A DNA stretch of 64,000 bases from Allomuricauda sp. M10 (GCF_020782875.1 NZ_JAJGBN010000001.1:620001-684000), one strand, 5' to 3'; shown: positions 22,889 to 33,182, counted from the stretch's first letter. Notes: generated by a model from the sequence alone, not told the origin. A program made the numbers and translations.

Positions 22889-24810
22889 AAATTTCCATCT
22901 TTAATGGGTGTACCTTCCTCTCCTTCACCTTTGAGGTACACATCCAAAAATTCCAATATTTTACTGTAAGCGGTAATCTGGTTTTCTTTTTTCACAAACC
23001 CATGGCCTTCGTCTTCAAACAGTACGTATTCCACGGGAGCACCATTTTTGCGTACCCCTGCCACAATTTCGTCCGACTCGGCCTGAAGCACCCTTGGGTC
23101 TTGGGATCCTTGTAATACGATCAACGGCTTGGTCACCTTATCGGTATGAAATAAGGGTGAAATCTGCTTCAACCGAACGGAATCGGCACTATAGGGATCG
23201 CCCAATTCTTTATAAAGGGCATCCTTGAATGATTCCCACCAAGGCGGAATACTTTTCAAGGTCCTGATCCAGTTGGTGACCCCAAATAGGTTCACGCCTA
23301 CATCAAATTCTTCTGGGGCATACGTAAGGGCGGCCATGGTCATGTAACCCCCGTAGGAACCACCAATGATCCCAATTTTTTCCCCATCGATGCCCGGTTG
23401 TTGTGCCAGCCAATTTTTGCCTTCCACACAATCCTTAAGGTCTTTGTCACCGTGGTTCAGGTCGTCCATTTGATAGAAAGATTTGCCATATCCACTACTG
23501 CCACGGTTGTTCACGGCCAATACCGCATACCCGTGGTTCACTAAATACTGGATAAAGGCACTGAAATTTTGGGTAGATTGGCCTCCCGGGCCTCCGTGTA
23601 CCCAAACCAAGGCCGGCACTGGATTTTCAGTCGATGCTTGATGGGGTTTGTAATAAATGGCCGGAATTTCAAGTCCGTCAAAGGATTTGAAGCGAATCAC
23701 TTCTGCCTTGACCAAATCCTGTGCTTGGATTTCAGGATTTAGTACATCGGTCAATTTCGTTTGTTCCTTGGTTTCCAAATTGTACACATACAAATTGGAA
23801 GGGGTAAAGGATCCCCCAGCATAAAATCGCATCATGGTTTCATCATCCGAAAAACTTACGCTGGTGATTTCCATGTTTTCCACAGTTGGCAAGTCAATGT
23901 TTTTTCCTGTGGCCACTTCCATGACCTCAATGGTGCTCTTAGCGTCTTCATTGATATAGGTAACCTGATAGGTTCCATTGTGGGTGAAATAGCTCCCGAC
24001 GATGTCCCAGTCACGGGCCATGGCTTTTTCATGGGACCCGTCCTCCATTTTGTACTTCATCAAATAGGCAAACTCGCTGCCATCGTCCGTAGTGTAATAA
24101 AAAGCCGAACCATCATGGGAAAAATCTTGGCCACTATTGCCACTTTGGGTTTCGTTGATTTTGGTCAATTCCTTGGTTTCCAAATTATAAAGGAAGAGGT
24201 CGCTATCGTTAGTATTGATGGATTTGCTCAAGGAAACAAATTTTTTATCGGGTGAAATGGCGCTGACATCATACCCATCCTCATTTTGATAGACCAATTT
24301 AGGTTCCATGGTTCCCAAATCCATTTCGTAAAGATCCATAAAGCGTTTGTCCCTTTTGTTGGAACCGTAAAAGAAAGAGGCCCTGTCCTGTGACCATTGG
24401 TAAAACAGGGAGCGGGCACCTTCTTCAGGGGTAAGGTCTTTATGTGTGCCATCGGTTTCCATGACGAAAATGTGGAAAATCTCATCCCCGTTATTATCCA
24501 TTCGGAAAAGCATCCTCTCATCCTTTGGAAAATAGGAAATGGAATACACGGAAGAACTATCCGATTGGGTTACTGGTACCATTTCACCTCCGGTAGATGG
24601 AATAGTGTACATGTTGTAGATGCCCGAGCGGTTGCTAGAGATCAACAACTTGCTTTTGTCAGGGGAAAAACTTCCACCACCAATAGCCTCATTGTCCATC
24701 ATTTGGCCAATGGTATAGGTTTTCATGGTTTCCGCTATGGAAGGTGTTTTCTCCTCCTTTTTACAGCTCCATATCAGGGCTATGGCGGCAATGGCTATAA
24801 TTTTTTTCAT
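22885..24810 (-). CDS. S9 family prolyl-oligopeptidase-like lipoprotein peptidase
   Basis: 641 residues. SPII signal peptide (lipobox ALIWSC, Cys16), N-terminal beta-propeller of TolB/WD40-like blades (about 35-365), then an alpha/beta-hydrolase domain (about 380-641). Catalytic triad: Ser485 in GGSYGGYM, Asp571 in QGSQDPRVLQAES and His603 in DEGHGF; oxyanion region LVWVHGGPGG. S9 peptidases cut short peptides, often after proline or with acylaminoacyl specificity. Lipid anchoring suggests periplasmic peptide use. First of a long same-strand run of exported hydrolases. Confidence 0.93.
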   Translation of the reverse strand: MKKIIAIAAIALIWSCKKEEKTPSIAETMKTYTIGQMMDNEAIGGGSFSPDKSKLLISSNRSGIYNMYTIPSTGGEMVPVTQSDSSSVYSISYFPKDERMLFRMDNNGDEIFHIFVMETDGTHKDLTPEEGARSLFYQWSQDRASFFYGSNKRDKRFMDLYEMDLGTMEPKLVYQNEDGYDVSAISPDKKFVSLSKSINTNDSDLFLYNLETKELTKINETQSGNSGQDFSHDGSAFYYTTDDGSEFAYLMKYKMEDGSHEKAMARDWDIVGSYFTHNGTYQVTYINEDAKSTIEVMEVATGKNIDLPTVENMEITSVSFSDDETMMRFYAGGSFTPSNLYVYNLETKEQTKLTDVLNPEIQAQDLVKAEVIRFKSFDGLEIPAIYYKPHQASTENPVPALVWVHGGPGGQSTQNFSAFIQYLVNHGYAVLAVNNRGSSGYGKSFYQMDDLNHGDKDLKDCVEGKNWLAQQPGIDGEKIGIIGGSYGGYMTMAALTYAPEEFDVGVNLFGVTNWIRTLKSIPPWWESFKDALYKELGDPYSADSVRLKQISPLFHTDKVTKPLIVLQGSQDPRVLQAESDEIVAGVRKNGAPVEYVLFEDEGHGFVKKENQITAYSKILEFLDVYLKGEGEEGTPIKDGNL

Positions 24811-24875
24811 GTTTTGTTTATTTACATTGATGATATGTACACTTCCTAATTTATAGGAATCAAGGGTCTATGATA

Positions 24876-27800
24876 TCAATTGTGGCCGATAAGGCATCCG
24901 CAACCGGGTGTTGTAAAGCTATGCGCTTCTTCATGCCAGGGGAATGCTGTATTGTATTTGTTGTTTTCCCACCAGAATTTGGTGCGTTTTGTTTCTGTAT
25001 TTCCAATTTCGTCCATGGTTTCTGTATCAAATAAGCGGCCATTAACCATGGTGTATTTCACGGATTCCGAATTTCTAATATCTTCCAATGGATTTTTGTC
25101 CAACACAATAAGGTCTGCCAGTTTTCCCACCTTCAAGGAGCCGATGTCATTCCCGGCACCGATATATTTGGCTCCGTTAATGGTTGCGGCATGCAGGGCT
25201 TCCATATTCGTCATCCCGCCTTGCTGCAACATCCAAAGTTCCCAATGCGCACCAAGTCCCTGAAGCTGTCCATGGGCTCCCAAATTTACTTTCACCCCTT
25301 CGTGAGCTAGATTGGTTACCGTTTTGGAAACAAGGATATGGCCGTTTTCATATTCCTCATCAGGCACCATGGTACGGAACCTTGCACGGGAATCGATGAT
25401 TTCCCTTGGGGTATATTTCAACAATTTTTCATTTTCCCAAACATTGTCTTTTTGGTAGAAGTAGTATTCTCCACTGGGCCCTCCATAGTTAACAATAAGG
25501 GTAGGGGTATAGCCCGAATTACTGGTTTTCCAAAGCTCGGTCACATCTTTATAAACGGGGGCTACTGGAATGTTGTGTTCCACTCCTGTGTGTCCGTCCA
25601 TGACCATGGACATGTTGGTGTAAAAGGTTGAACCACCTTCCGGTACCACATTGATACCCAATTCCCTTGCTGCTTGCACGATCTGTTGCCGTTGCTCCCT
25701 TCGGGGTTGGTTGTAACTTTTTACGGAATGGGCTCCAAATGCCTTGGTTCTACGGATGGCAGATCGAGCATCGTCCAAATTATTGATCACGGCCTTAAAA
25801 TCCCCATCGGCACCATAAAGGATAATACCTGTGGAATACAATCTAGGACCGATCATGTCACCATTTTTGATGAGTTCGGACATGGCAAAAATAGATTCCG
25901 TATTGGCAGATGGATCGTGTGAAGTAGTGACCCCAAAGGCCAAATTTGCATAGAGTTGCCAATGTTTCTGGGTGGTCAATCCATATCTAAAACCTCCCAC
26001 GTGGGCATGGGCATCCACTATGCCAGGCATGATGGTCTTGCCGGCAACATCGTACACTTTTGCGTTGGAAGGTACATTGATTTCATCCGATTTACCCAAA
26101 TATTCAATACGGTTTTCATTGACGACAATGGTACCGTTCTCAATGACCTCGTCACCTTCCATGGTGATGATTCGGGCATTGGTGAAGGCAATCCTTCCCG
26201 AAGGTTTGTAGGTTTTGGATACCAACCCCACCTTGATGCCGACACTGTCCATTTTGGCCACTTTTTCTGGGGAACCGGGCAAAAAGGTGAACCTGTCCTT
26301 AATGTCGTTTTGAAAATAATCCTCTCCCAAAGTCCAAAAAATCTTCTGGCTATCGCTGGACCAATGCAGGTTGATACCGGCATCTTTGGAAATTTGCGAA
26401 ACAGGAACCGCTTTGGAATTGTTATCAAGGTCTACCTCCTGACCATTGAGCACCAAAGGTGCAATGTAGGCCTTGTGTAAAATGGTGAAGGCAATCCAGT
26501 TGTTGTCTGGGCTGGGGACCAATCGGTTGGCGTATTTGGATTTGATATGGGTTCTTTCATCTTTCCCATTCAAATCAACGGATTTCAGCGATTTGGTCAG
26601 GTTCCCAAAATAGGTACCTCCCGTTTGGTAGAAAATACGTTTACCATCTTTGGTGTAAACGGGATATTCCCCATCCTCCAGTATCCACTTGGCATTTGTG
26701 CCATCGGCATTCATGGTATAGATTCCCGATTTATTGGTAAAAACTCGGCCTTGGTCATTGTTGCCTGATTCTTTTTGATAGGCAATTGTCTTTCCGTCAG
26801 GACTAAAGGAAGGAGTTCTGTAAATGCCTTTCTCTGCTGTGAGTTTGGTCATCGTTCCACCAGAAACTGGAATTTTATAAATAGCTCCCAAGTTTTCATC
26901 GTTCCAGGTAACAAAGGCAATCGTATTTCCATCAGGTGAAAAGGCAGGTTCAAACTCAAAATCTTCCCCTTTGGTCAAACGGGTAGGTTTTCCATTGGGC
27001 AATTTCTTTGCCCAAATGTGCCCCAACGCATTAAAAACCAACGTTTTTTGGTCAGGAGAGGTAACCGCATGCCGAATCACTTTGGCTGTAAATTGGTCAG
27101 GTGCCGCTAGTGAATTCACATGCAGGGTTTCCGCAATTTGAATCTTGGCATCGACAGTATATGGGATATTGGTTACTGCCAACGAGTTAATGTCGATTTT
27201 GAAGATCTTACCTTTGTTCCAAAAAACGATTTCCTGGTCATTGGGCATCCAACTAAAGTTGGGGTACACCCCAAAAATAGCCCAAGCCTCTTGCTGGTCT
27301 TTGCTTAAATCATCAAAAAGGGGCCACTCTTCACCTGTTTCCAAATTGTGAAGAAAGAGAACCGTTTTGGTTCGGACGCGTTTTATAAAAGCAAGGGTTT
27401 TGCCATCGTGTGAAATTTGTGGCCTTGCAGCACCTCCTGGACCTCCAGTAACGGTAGTGGTTTCTCCTGTTTCAAAATCATATCTTTTGATGACATAAAT
27501 CTGTGAGTTGGGGTCTTTGTTGTACTGAAAATAGCCTCCTGGATACACATCTTCACTGTAATACAAATATTTGCCGTCCAGGGAAATTACGGGTTCGTTC
27601 ACATCTTGCTGGTCGTTCTTTCTTTTGGTCAATTGTATCCCTGAACCTCCCGTGATGTGGTACTGCCAAATTTCCCCGGCACCTAGTGAACGTCCTGAGG
27701 TAAAGTGTTTTCGGGCCACCAAGTAGTTGCCATCGGGTAACCAGTAGGAATTGTTCAATAACCTAAAATTCTCTTCGGTAACTTGTTTGGCATTGGAACC

Positions 27801-28160
27801 ATCGGCATCCATCACCCAAATATTGTCCCCGCCGCCAGCATCGCTGGTAAAAGCAATTTTTTTGCCATCGGGACTAAAATGGGGTTGCACCTCAAAAGGA
27901 ATCCCGGTTCGCAAGGCCTTTGCTTTTCCTCCGGTTATAGGCATAGAATAGATATCACCCAAAAGGTCGAATACAATCGTTTTTCCATCTGGACTTACAT
28001 CCAGGTTCATCCATGTACCCTCATCTGTGGTAAATTGATGTTCCTTAAAGTTAAATTCACCCTCGGGATTAGCAACATCCCACTTGGTATCATCCTTTTT
28101 ATCTTGGGAAAAAAGTGAAGTCGATGCCATAAGCACCAACAGGAAAAGAGGCTTTTTCAT
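24876..28160 (-). CDS. Beta-propeller/amidohydrolase fusion, exported
   Basis: 1094 residues. Signal peptide (MKKPLFLLVLMASTSLFSQ), a long TolB/PD40-type propeller region (about 40-640) with many FSPDGKxIAF blades, then an amidohydrolase domain (about 660-1070). The first metal site is intact (IMPGIVDAHAHVGG) and a Lys candidate is at HSVKSYNQ, but the later sites differ from neighbouring amidohydrolases: NVVPEGGS where they have a His, and LGAHGQLQGLGAHWE where they have GxDS. This variant pattern seems typical of the large propeller subfamily. Substrate unknown, likely a dipeptide, cyclic amide or lactam. Confidence 0.85.
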   Translation of the reverse strand: MKKPLFLLVLMASTSLFSQDKKDDTKWDVANPEGEFNFKEHQFTTDEGTWMNLDVSPDGKTIVFDLLGDIYSMPITGGKAKALRTGIPFEVQPHFSPDGKKIAFTSDAGGGDNIWVMDADGSNAKQVTEENFRLLNNSYWLPDGNYLVARKHFTSGRSLGAGEIWQYHITGGSGIQLTKRKNDQQDVNEPVISLDGKYLYYSEDVYPGGYFQYNKDPNSQIYVIKRYDFETGETTTVTGGPGGAARPQISHDGKTLAFIKRVRTKTVLFLHNLETGEEWPLFDDLSKDQQEAWAIFGVYPNFSWMPNDQEIVFWNKGKIFKIDINSLAVTNIPYTVDAKIQIAETLHVNSLAAPDQFTAKVIRHAVTSPDQKTLVFNALGHIWAKKLPNGKPTRLTKGEDFEFEPAFSPDGNTIAFVTWNDENLGAIYKIPVSGGTMTKLTAEKGIYRTPSFSPDGKTIAYQKESGNNDQGRVFTNKSGIYTMNADGTNAKWILEDGEYPVYTKDGKRIFYQTGGTYFGNLTKSLKSVDLNGKDERTHIKSKYANRLVPSPDNNWIAFTILHKAYIAPLVLNGQEVDLDNNSKAVPVSQISKDAGINLHWSSDSQKIFWTLGEDYFQNDIKDRFTFLPGSPEKVAKMDSVGIKVGLVSKTYKPSGRIAFTNARIITMEGDEVIENGTIVVNENRIEYLGKSDEINVPSNAKVYDVAGKTIMPGIVDAHAHVGGFRYGLTTQKHWQLYANLAFGVTTSHDPSANTESIFAMSELIKNGDMIGPRLYSTGIILYGADGDFKAVINNLDDARSAIRRTKAFGAHSVKSYNQPRREQRQQIVQAARELGINVVPEGGSTFYTNMSMVMDGHTGVEHNIPVAPVYKDVTELWKTSNSGYTPTLIVNYGGPSGEYYFYQKDNVWENEKLLKYTPREIIDSRARFRTMVPDEEYENGHILVSKTVTNLAHEGVKVNLGAHGQLQGLGAHWELWMLQQGGMTNMEALHAATINGAKYIGAGNDIGSLKVGKLADLIVLDKNPLEDIRNSESVKYTMVNGRLFDTETMDEIGNTETKRTKFWWENNKYNTAFPWHEEAHSFTTPGCGCLIGHN

Positions 28161-28273
28161 TTTTGGTCGTTAATTAGTCGCTTAAAGATACCAAAAAGCC
28201 TAGCCTGATTTCTTAAAAAGATGTTAATGGATTTACTTCGATGAGTTGAAGCGAATAGGTAAAATCCACTTTA

Positions 28274-29545
28274 TCAATCATTTTTATAGATGACCCCATC
28301 CTTCATCACAAACCGGACCTTTTCCATTTGCTTTATATTTTGGGAGGGGTCGCCTTCCACGGCAATGATATCGGCCAAAAAGCCATTTTGAAGAGTCCCT
28401 AATCCTTCCAAATGCAAAACCCTTGCATTTACGGAAGTAGCCGCCTGTAATACCTTAATGGGCTCCATTCCGTACTCGACCATAAGTTCCATTTCCCTGT
28501 AATTTTCGCCATGTGGAAAGACCCCCACGTCGCCTCCAAAGACAATGTCCACACCGGATTCCAGTGCCAGTTTAAAAGATTTTTTCTTTTGAATGATGCG
28601 GTCCGTGTCAGGTTCGGTGCCTTTTTTCCAACCTTTATACTGTTCCGTGGCATCACCTGCCGCCAGGGTAGGGCAGAGAGCTACGTTTTTTTCTTTCATC
28701 AGGGCAAAGATTTCTGCGGTACCACCATCACCGTGTTCAATGGTTTCCACGCCACCCATTATGGCACGTCGCATGCCTTCAACTGTCCCGGCATGGGCCA
28801 CTACATAACGACCTGCCGTGGTTGCCGTGGCTACCATGGCATCAATTTCTTCTTGCAGAAAAGTAGGTTGGGAGGGTTCACCTTTTCCCCAGCGATAATC
28901 GACATATATTTTAATAAGATTGGCGCCATTGCCCATTTGAGTGCGGACCTCCTTGATCGCTTCGTCCCTTCCACTCACAGGAACTGCACCAAGGGGTACC
29001 GTTACCCCATCATGAAACCCTTTTGGCCCATAGGCCCCAGTCGCCACAATGGCGGGTCCGGCAACCAACAATCGCGGACCGGGAATGATGCCGTCATCTA
29101 TGGTTTTCTTAAGATAGACATCGGTATACCCAGCACCTTCGGAACCCAAGTCGCGCATAGTAGTGACCCCGGCCATCAACGAATTTTTGGCATGGACCAC
29201 TCCGCGAATGGCCCTTTCGGTCGGGGATTCCTTCAATACCTGATCGTTCCATTCGGTTTCATTGTAGGGGTGCAAAAGGACATGGGAATGGCCCTCAATG
29301 ATTCCTGGCATTAAAGTGGTCCCATCCAAATTGATTCTTGTATAAGAATTGGCACGTTTTAACCCATTTTCTGGCCCTGAATACACAATTTTGTTTTCCA
29401 CTACGGCCACTACCCAATCTGAATGCATCCCTTCCCCATCAAATACCCGATCCGGGACCAATAAGGTCTGTGCCTGTATTGATGTGGTCATCCAAAGTAG
29501 CAGTAGTAGGAGGCAGGTGCGGATTGAAAGAAATTTGTTCATCAT
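28274..29545 (-). CDS. Exported amidohydrolase
   Basis: 423 residues with a signal peptide (to about residue 26, SIQAQ). Complete subtype of the amidohydrolase metal centre: HxH at His86/His88 (GIIEGHSHVLLHP), Lys in LIKIYVDYRWG, His in RYVVAHAGTVEGM, His in GVETIEHGDGG and Asp in IVFGGDVGVFPHG. Resembles Xaa-Pro dipeptidase/imidazolonepropionase-like members, so prolyl dipeptides are a plausible substrate. Start ATGATG at 29545. 10 bases from the next amidohydrolase on the same strand. Confidence 0.9.
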   Translation of the reverse strand: MMNKFLSIRTCLLLLLLWMTTSIQAQTLLVPDRVFDGEGMHSDWVVAVVENKIVYSGPENGLKRANSYTRINLDGTTLMPGIIEGHSHVLLHPYNETEWNDQVLKESPTERAIRGVVHAKNSLMAGVTTMRDLGSEGAGYTDVYLKKTIDDGIIPGPRLLVAGPAIVATGAYGPKGFHDGVTVPLGAVPVSGRDEAIKEVRTQMGNGANLIKIYVDYRWGKGEPSQPTFLQEEIDAMVATATTAGRYVVAHAGTVEGMRRAIMGGVETIEHGDGGTAEIFALMKEKNVALCPTLAAGDATEQYKGWKKGTEPDTDRIIQKKKSFKLALESGVDIVFGGDVGVFPHGENYREMELMVEYGMEPIKVLQAATSVNARVLHLEGLGTLQNGFLADIIAVEGDPSQNIKQMEKVRFVMKDGVIYKND

Positions 29546-29555
29546 GGTACTTGTT

Positions 29556-30980
29556 TTATGGCATTACGGCTTCATCCAAAAGGGTGTTCAATTGCTCTTT
29601 GGAAAACACTTGTGTCCCTTTGATGACAGAATATATGTGTTGGGTATTTTCGATATTTTCCAACGGATTGGCATCCAAAATCACCAAATCGGATACTTTT
29701 CCTTCTGAAATGCTCCCGTATCTATCGGTTTGCCCTAAAAATTTGGCTCCATTATGGGCTGAGGTCCGAAGTGCCTCCAAAGGAGAAATACCATTTTCAA
29801 CCATCGCCTGCAGTTCCCCATGCAATGAAATTCCTGGGTAGGTATAGGAATTGAAGGCTCCACTATCCGATCCGGCCAAAAGTTGTACTCCTGCATCATT
29901 TAACGACTTGGCCAAATGCCCAAAGAAGGTATCCAGCTCTTTTCTACTTTTTCTAGCCTCTTCGGAAGCAGTTAAAGCGCCACGGATACGACCTTCATAG
30001 GTTTTGATAAGTCCTTTTCCCATGAATTTTAAATAAAGGTCATTGCTGTGACCCACTTCATCCAAATAGCTCAAAGTCTTGCCAATATGAAGGGTCGGCA
30101 CTACAAAGACATTGTTGTCTATTAAGGTTTTGAAGGTGGCTTGGGCCGTACTGTCCGAGTATGCGCCCATCAAAGCTGGCATGGCTCCCCAAAAGCCCAT
30201 TTCACCACTTTTCAATTTTTCGGTTATCTCCGTTTCGTTGCTGGCGCAGCCTTTCATGATGTAGTATAGGTGTTCAATGCCGTCCATTCCGGCAGCAACA
30301 GTTTCATCCAAAGTGACCGTAAAAGGCATATGTCCCGATACGGTAAACCCTCTTTTTTTTGCCTCTTGGATGGATTTCAGATAATTTTCCCCAGAAATTC
30401 GGCTATCGTAGATTTTTACAAAATCGACCTTAAGTTTCTCCAAGGAATCAAACGCGTGAACGATATCCTCATCGGTTTCCACTTCCAAGGAACCTGCCCA
30501 AGTGGAATTGGGACCATCAATTTTAGGTCCGGCCGTAAAAATGGTGGGACCTACCAATTTCTCGTCAGCAATTTGTTGTTTCCAGTCCATGACCGAATGG
30601 GTCAAGTCCCCACCGGCATCCCGCACGGTGGTGATCCCATTGGTAATGAAGAGTTTCAGGAAATTCTTGTTGTTGGCAATCAAGGAATCGCCGCCCCTTA
30701 AATGGATGTGGTTGTCCCAAAAGCCGGGCAATACATATTTTCCAGAGGCATCGACGGTGGTATCGGCTGCAAAATCACTTTTGGCACCAGCTTCCAATAT
30801 GGCCTGTATCTTTCCTTCGGAAAGGTATAGGTCTTTTGGGGCAATGTCCCCAGTTTCAAGGTCGATGACATTTGCATTGGTTATGGCAATATCTGCATGG
30901 TGTTTTGCTGTTTTAGTCTGACATGAGGCCAAAAAGATCAGCACTAAACTAAATAGCCAAAATTTTATATTTTCTTTCAT
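29556..30980 (-). CDS. Amidohydrolase lipoprotein
   Basis: 474 residues from the ATG at 30980, with an SPII signal peptide (lipobox FLASC, Cys20). Metal ligands: His91/His93 (PGFWDNHIHLRGG), Lys in VDFVKIYDSRISG, His in FTVSGHMPFT, His in GMDGIEHLYY and Asp in LLAGSDSGAFN. Predicted to hydrolyse a cyclic amide or Xaa-Pro peptide in the periplasm. The start overlaps the stop of the upstream YdeI-like gene by one base (TAATG), so the two are coupled. Similar in layout to its neighbour at 28274, probably by old duplication. Confidence 0.9.
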   Translation of the reverse strand: MKENIKFWLFSLVLIFLASCQTKTAKHHADIAITNANVIDLETGDIAPKDLYLSEGKIQAILEAGAKSDFAADTTVDASGKYVLPGFWDNHIHLRGGDSLIANNKNFLKLFITNGITTVRDAGGDLTHSVMDWKQQIADEKLVGPTIFTAGPKIDGPNSTWAGSLEVETDEDIVHAFDSLEKLKVDFVKIYDSRISGENYLKSIQEAKKRGFTVSGHMPFTVTLDETVAAGMDGIEHLYYIMKGCASNETEITEKLKSGEMGFWGAMPALMGAYSDSTAQATFKTLIDNNVFVVPTLHIGKTLSYLDEVGHSNDLYLKFMGKGLIKTYEGRIRGALTASEEARKSRKELDTFFGHLAKSLNDAGVQLLAGSDSGAFNSYTYPGISLHGELQAMVENGISPLEALRTSAHNGAKFLGQTDRYGSISEGKVSDLVILDANPLENIENTQHIYSVIKGTQVFSKEQLNTLLDEAVMP

Positions 30981-31555
30981 TACCACGTATTTCTGGATTT
31001 AATGTTTTGCTCCGATAGGGAGATGATTTCTTCGATTCTTTTTTGACGGGTATCTTCCCGTTTGGCTTGGTTCAACCAATACAGGTAACTTTTTCGTTGT
31101 CCGCGGGTAAACCCTTGAAAGTTCTGATAGGCTTTCTTGTTCTTTTTGAAAGCCTTTTGAAGATCTTCGGGGACCACACCATTTTCAACATCGTCAAGCA
31201 CGGACCATGACCCATTTTCCTTCGCCAATTGAATGGCATCCAGACCACTTTGGTGCATGAGTTCTTCTGCCATCAATTCCTCTATGTGGTCTTTATTGAC
31301 CTTGCTCCAGGTGCTTTTGGGCTTTCTGGGACAGAAATACTGACGTCGTTTTCCATCGCCCAAACTTTTTACGGTGCTATCGATCCAACCGTAACACAAT
31401 GCCACTCGTACTGCTTCTTCCCAACGCATACTATCCATATGATGATCCACTGCATAAAAGATGAGGTGTATTCCATCCGTCGTTTGATGGTTTTCATGCA
31501 ACCATTCGCGCCATTCGGCATCGGAAGAAAAGTAATGCTCGTTCAGTTCGTCCAA
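30980..31555 (-). CDS. YdeI/OmpD-associated family protein
   Basis: 191 residues. Motifs of the family: AEWREWLHENHQTTDGIHLI, MRWEEAVRVALCYGWIDSTV, RRQYFCPRKPKSTWSKVNKD and C-terminal LQKAFKKNKKAYQNFQGFTR with RGQRKSYLYWLNQAKRED. Cytoplasmic, function unknown; E. coli YdeI is linked to stress survival. The start codon is TTG at 31555, directly after the M1 peptidase stop (TGA-T-TTG); no in-frame ATG lies between, so I accept TTG with translational coupling. A cytoplasmic protein is odd inside this run of exported hydrolases. Confidence 0.85.
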   Translation of the reverse strand: MDELNEHYFSSDAEWREWLHENHQTTDGIHLIFYAVDHHMDSMRWEEAVRVALCYGWIDSTVKSLGDGKRRQYFCPRKPKSTWSKVNKDHIEELMAEELMHQSGLDAIQLAKENGSWSVLDDVENGVVPEDLQKAFKKNKKAYQNFQGFTRGQRKSYLYWLNQAKREDTRQKRIEEIISLSEQNIKSRNTW

Positions 31556-31556
31556 A

Positions 31557-33179
31557 TCAACGTTTTTCGGTGTCTATGTAAAAGTTCTTATCGATGACCA
31601 ATTCAGAACCTTCCAATTTCTCTGTTTTCCATTCGGCATTAGGAAAGATCCAATGTTCTTTATCTTCCACAAAAACGCGAATGGGCATATCAAAATCTTC
31701 CACAATGTTGGTATATCGATACGTCATTTCATCACCTTCGATTTTGTATTCCAACTTTGGAACCATGGTGGTGCGCAAGTATTGGTTGAAAAATGCCGAA
31801 AGGTCCTTGTCGCTTTTTTCGCTCAAATAATTTTCAATCTGAGCAGAAGTAACGGTTTGATGGTAAAAATCTGCATTCAGTCCGCGTAGCATCCGTCTCC
31901 AAAGTTCATCATCCTCAACCAATTGTCGAAGGGTATGCAGGATATTGGCGCCTTTGTAGTACATGTCACCTGAGCCACTGGTGTTGACATCGTATGGCCC
32001 AATAATAGGTTTATCGTTACGAATATTCGCCCGCGTACCGATCACATATTCTGCGGACGCCTTAGTGCCAAAATGATAATCAAGGTACAGATTTTCGGAA
32101 TAGGCCGTAAAGCCTTCGTGTACCCACATATCAGCAATGTCTTTGTAGGTAATGTTGTTGGCAAACCACTCATGACCCGATTCGTGGATGATGATGAAAT
32201 CGAACAGCAATCCCCATCCTGTTCCGGAAAGGTCGCGACCCAAATACCCGTTTGCATATTTGTTGCCATAGGTAACGGAGCTTTGGTGTTCCATGCCCAG
32301 ATAGGGCACTTCTACCAGTTTAAAACCGTCTTCATAAAAAGGGTAGGGGCCGAACCAATGTTCAAAGGCACGCAGCATCATATCGGCCTGGGTGAATTGC
32401 ATCTTGGCTTTTTCCAAATTCTCGGGCAGCACATAAAAATCCATGTCCAATAGACCTTTTTCTCCTTGGTAGATTTCATGGAAATGCGCATAACGGGCAA
32501 TGTTCACATTTACGCCATAGTTGTTGATGGGATTGTCCACAAACCAATGATAGGTCTTGTAATCCCCATTTTCTTCCACCCGTTCCAAACGACCGTTTGA
32601 TACATCCATCAGATCTTTTGGAACGGTGACACTGATACGCATACTGTCCACTTCGTCATACATATGATCTTTATTGGGCCACCATACACTGGCCCCCAAT
32701 CCTTGGCAAGATGTGGCCACAAACGGTTGTCCGTTAGCATCCTCTTTCCATGAAAAACCACCATCCCATGGGGCGCGAACCGCTTCCTTTGGGTGACCGG
32801 AATATTCAATCTTGATTTCATTGAAATCACCAGGAACTTGCTTTTTCTTTAGGTGAATGAAATGTGCATTTCCTTCTGAAGTAAACTTCAATTTTTTGCC
32901 TTCTTGGGTGATGGTCGAAATTTTCATCGGTTCCTGAAGATCAATCTGAAGCACATTGGAAGCTTTCAACACTTTATACCGAACCACGTTATGGCCCGAA
33001 AGGAACTTTTCACTGGGATCAACCTTAACGTTCAAATCGTAATAGTGTAGGTCCCACCATTCCCGCTCAGGGGTAATGCTGCCCCGAAGGGTATCCTGTC
33101 TTGTGAAATTTTGGGCGGAGCCCGAGTAATGGGCCACCACTAGAATGCTGATGGCGATGAGATATTTGCTGAATTTCAT
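31557..33179 (-). CDS. M1 family zinc metallopeptidase
   Basis: 540 residues with a signal peptide (to about residue 22, SGSAQ). N-terminal beta domain, then the catalytic domain with HExxH at His332-His336 (IIHESGHEWFANN) and the third zinc ligand Glu355 (WVHEGFTAYSE), exactly 18 residues after the second His. The exopeptidase motif is GMEHQ (295-299) instead of GAMEN, a common variant. Members cleave amino-terminal residues. Lacks the large C-terminal arch domain of E. coli PepN. Part of the peptidase block. Confidence 0.93.
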   Translation of the reverse strand: MKFSKYLIAISILVVAHYSGSAQNFTRQDTLRGSITPEREWWDLHYYDLNVKVDPSEKFLSGHNVVRYKVLKASNVLQIDLQEPMKISTITQEGKKLKFTSEGNAHFIHLKKKQVPGDFNEIKIEYSGHPKEAVRAPWDGGFSWKEDANGQPFVATSCQGLGASVWWPNKDHMYDEVDSMRISVTVPKDLMDVSNGRLERVEENGDYKTYHWFVDNPINNYGVNVNIARYAHFHEIYQGEKGLLDMDFYVLPENLEKAKMQFTQADMMLRAFEHWFGPYPFYEDGFKLVEVPYLGMEHQSSVTYGNKYANGYLGRDLSGTGWGLLFDFIIIHESGHEWFANNITYKDIADMWVHEGFTAYSENLYLDYHFGTKASAEYVIGTRANIRNDKPIIGPYDVNTSGSGDMYYKGANILHTLRQLVEDDELWRRMLRGLNADFYHQTVTSAQIENYLSEKSDKDLSAFFNQYLRTTMVPKLEYKIEGDEMTYRYTNIVEDFDMPIRVFVEDKEHWIFPNAEWKTEKLEGSELVIDKNFYIDTEKR

Positions 33180-33182
33180 GTT

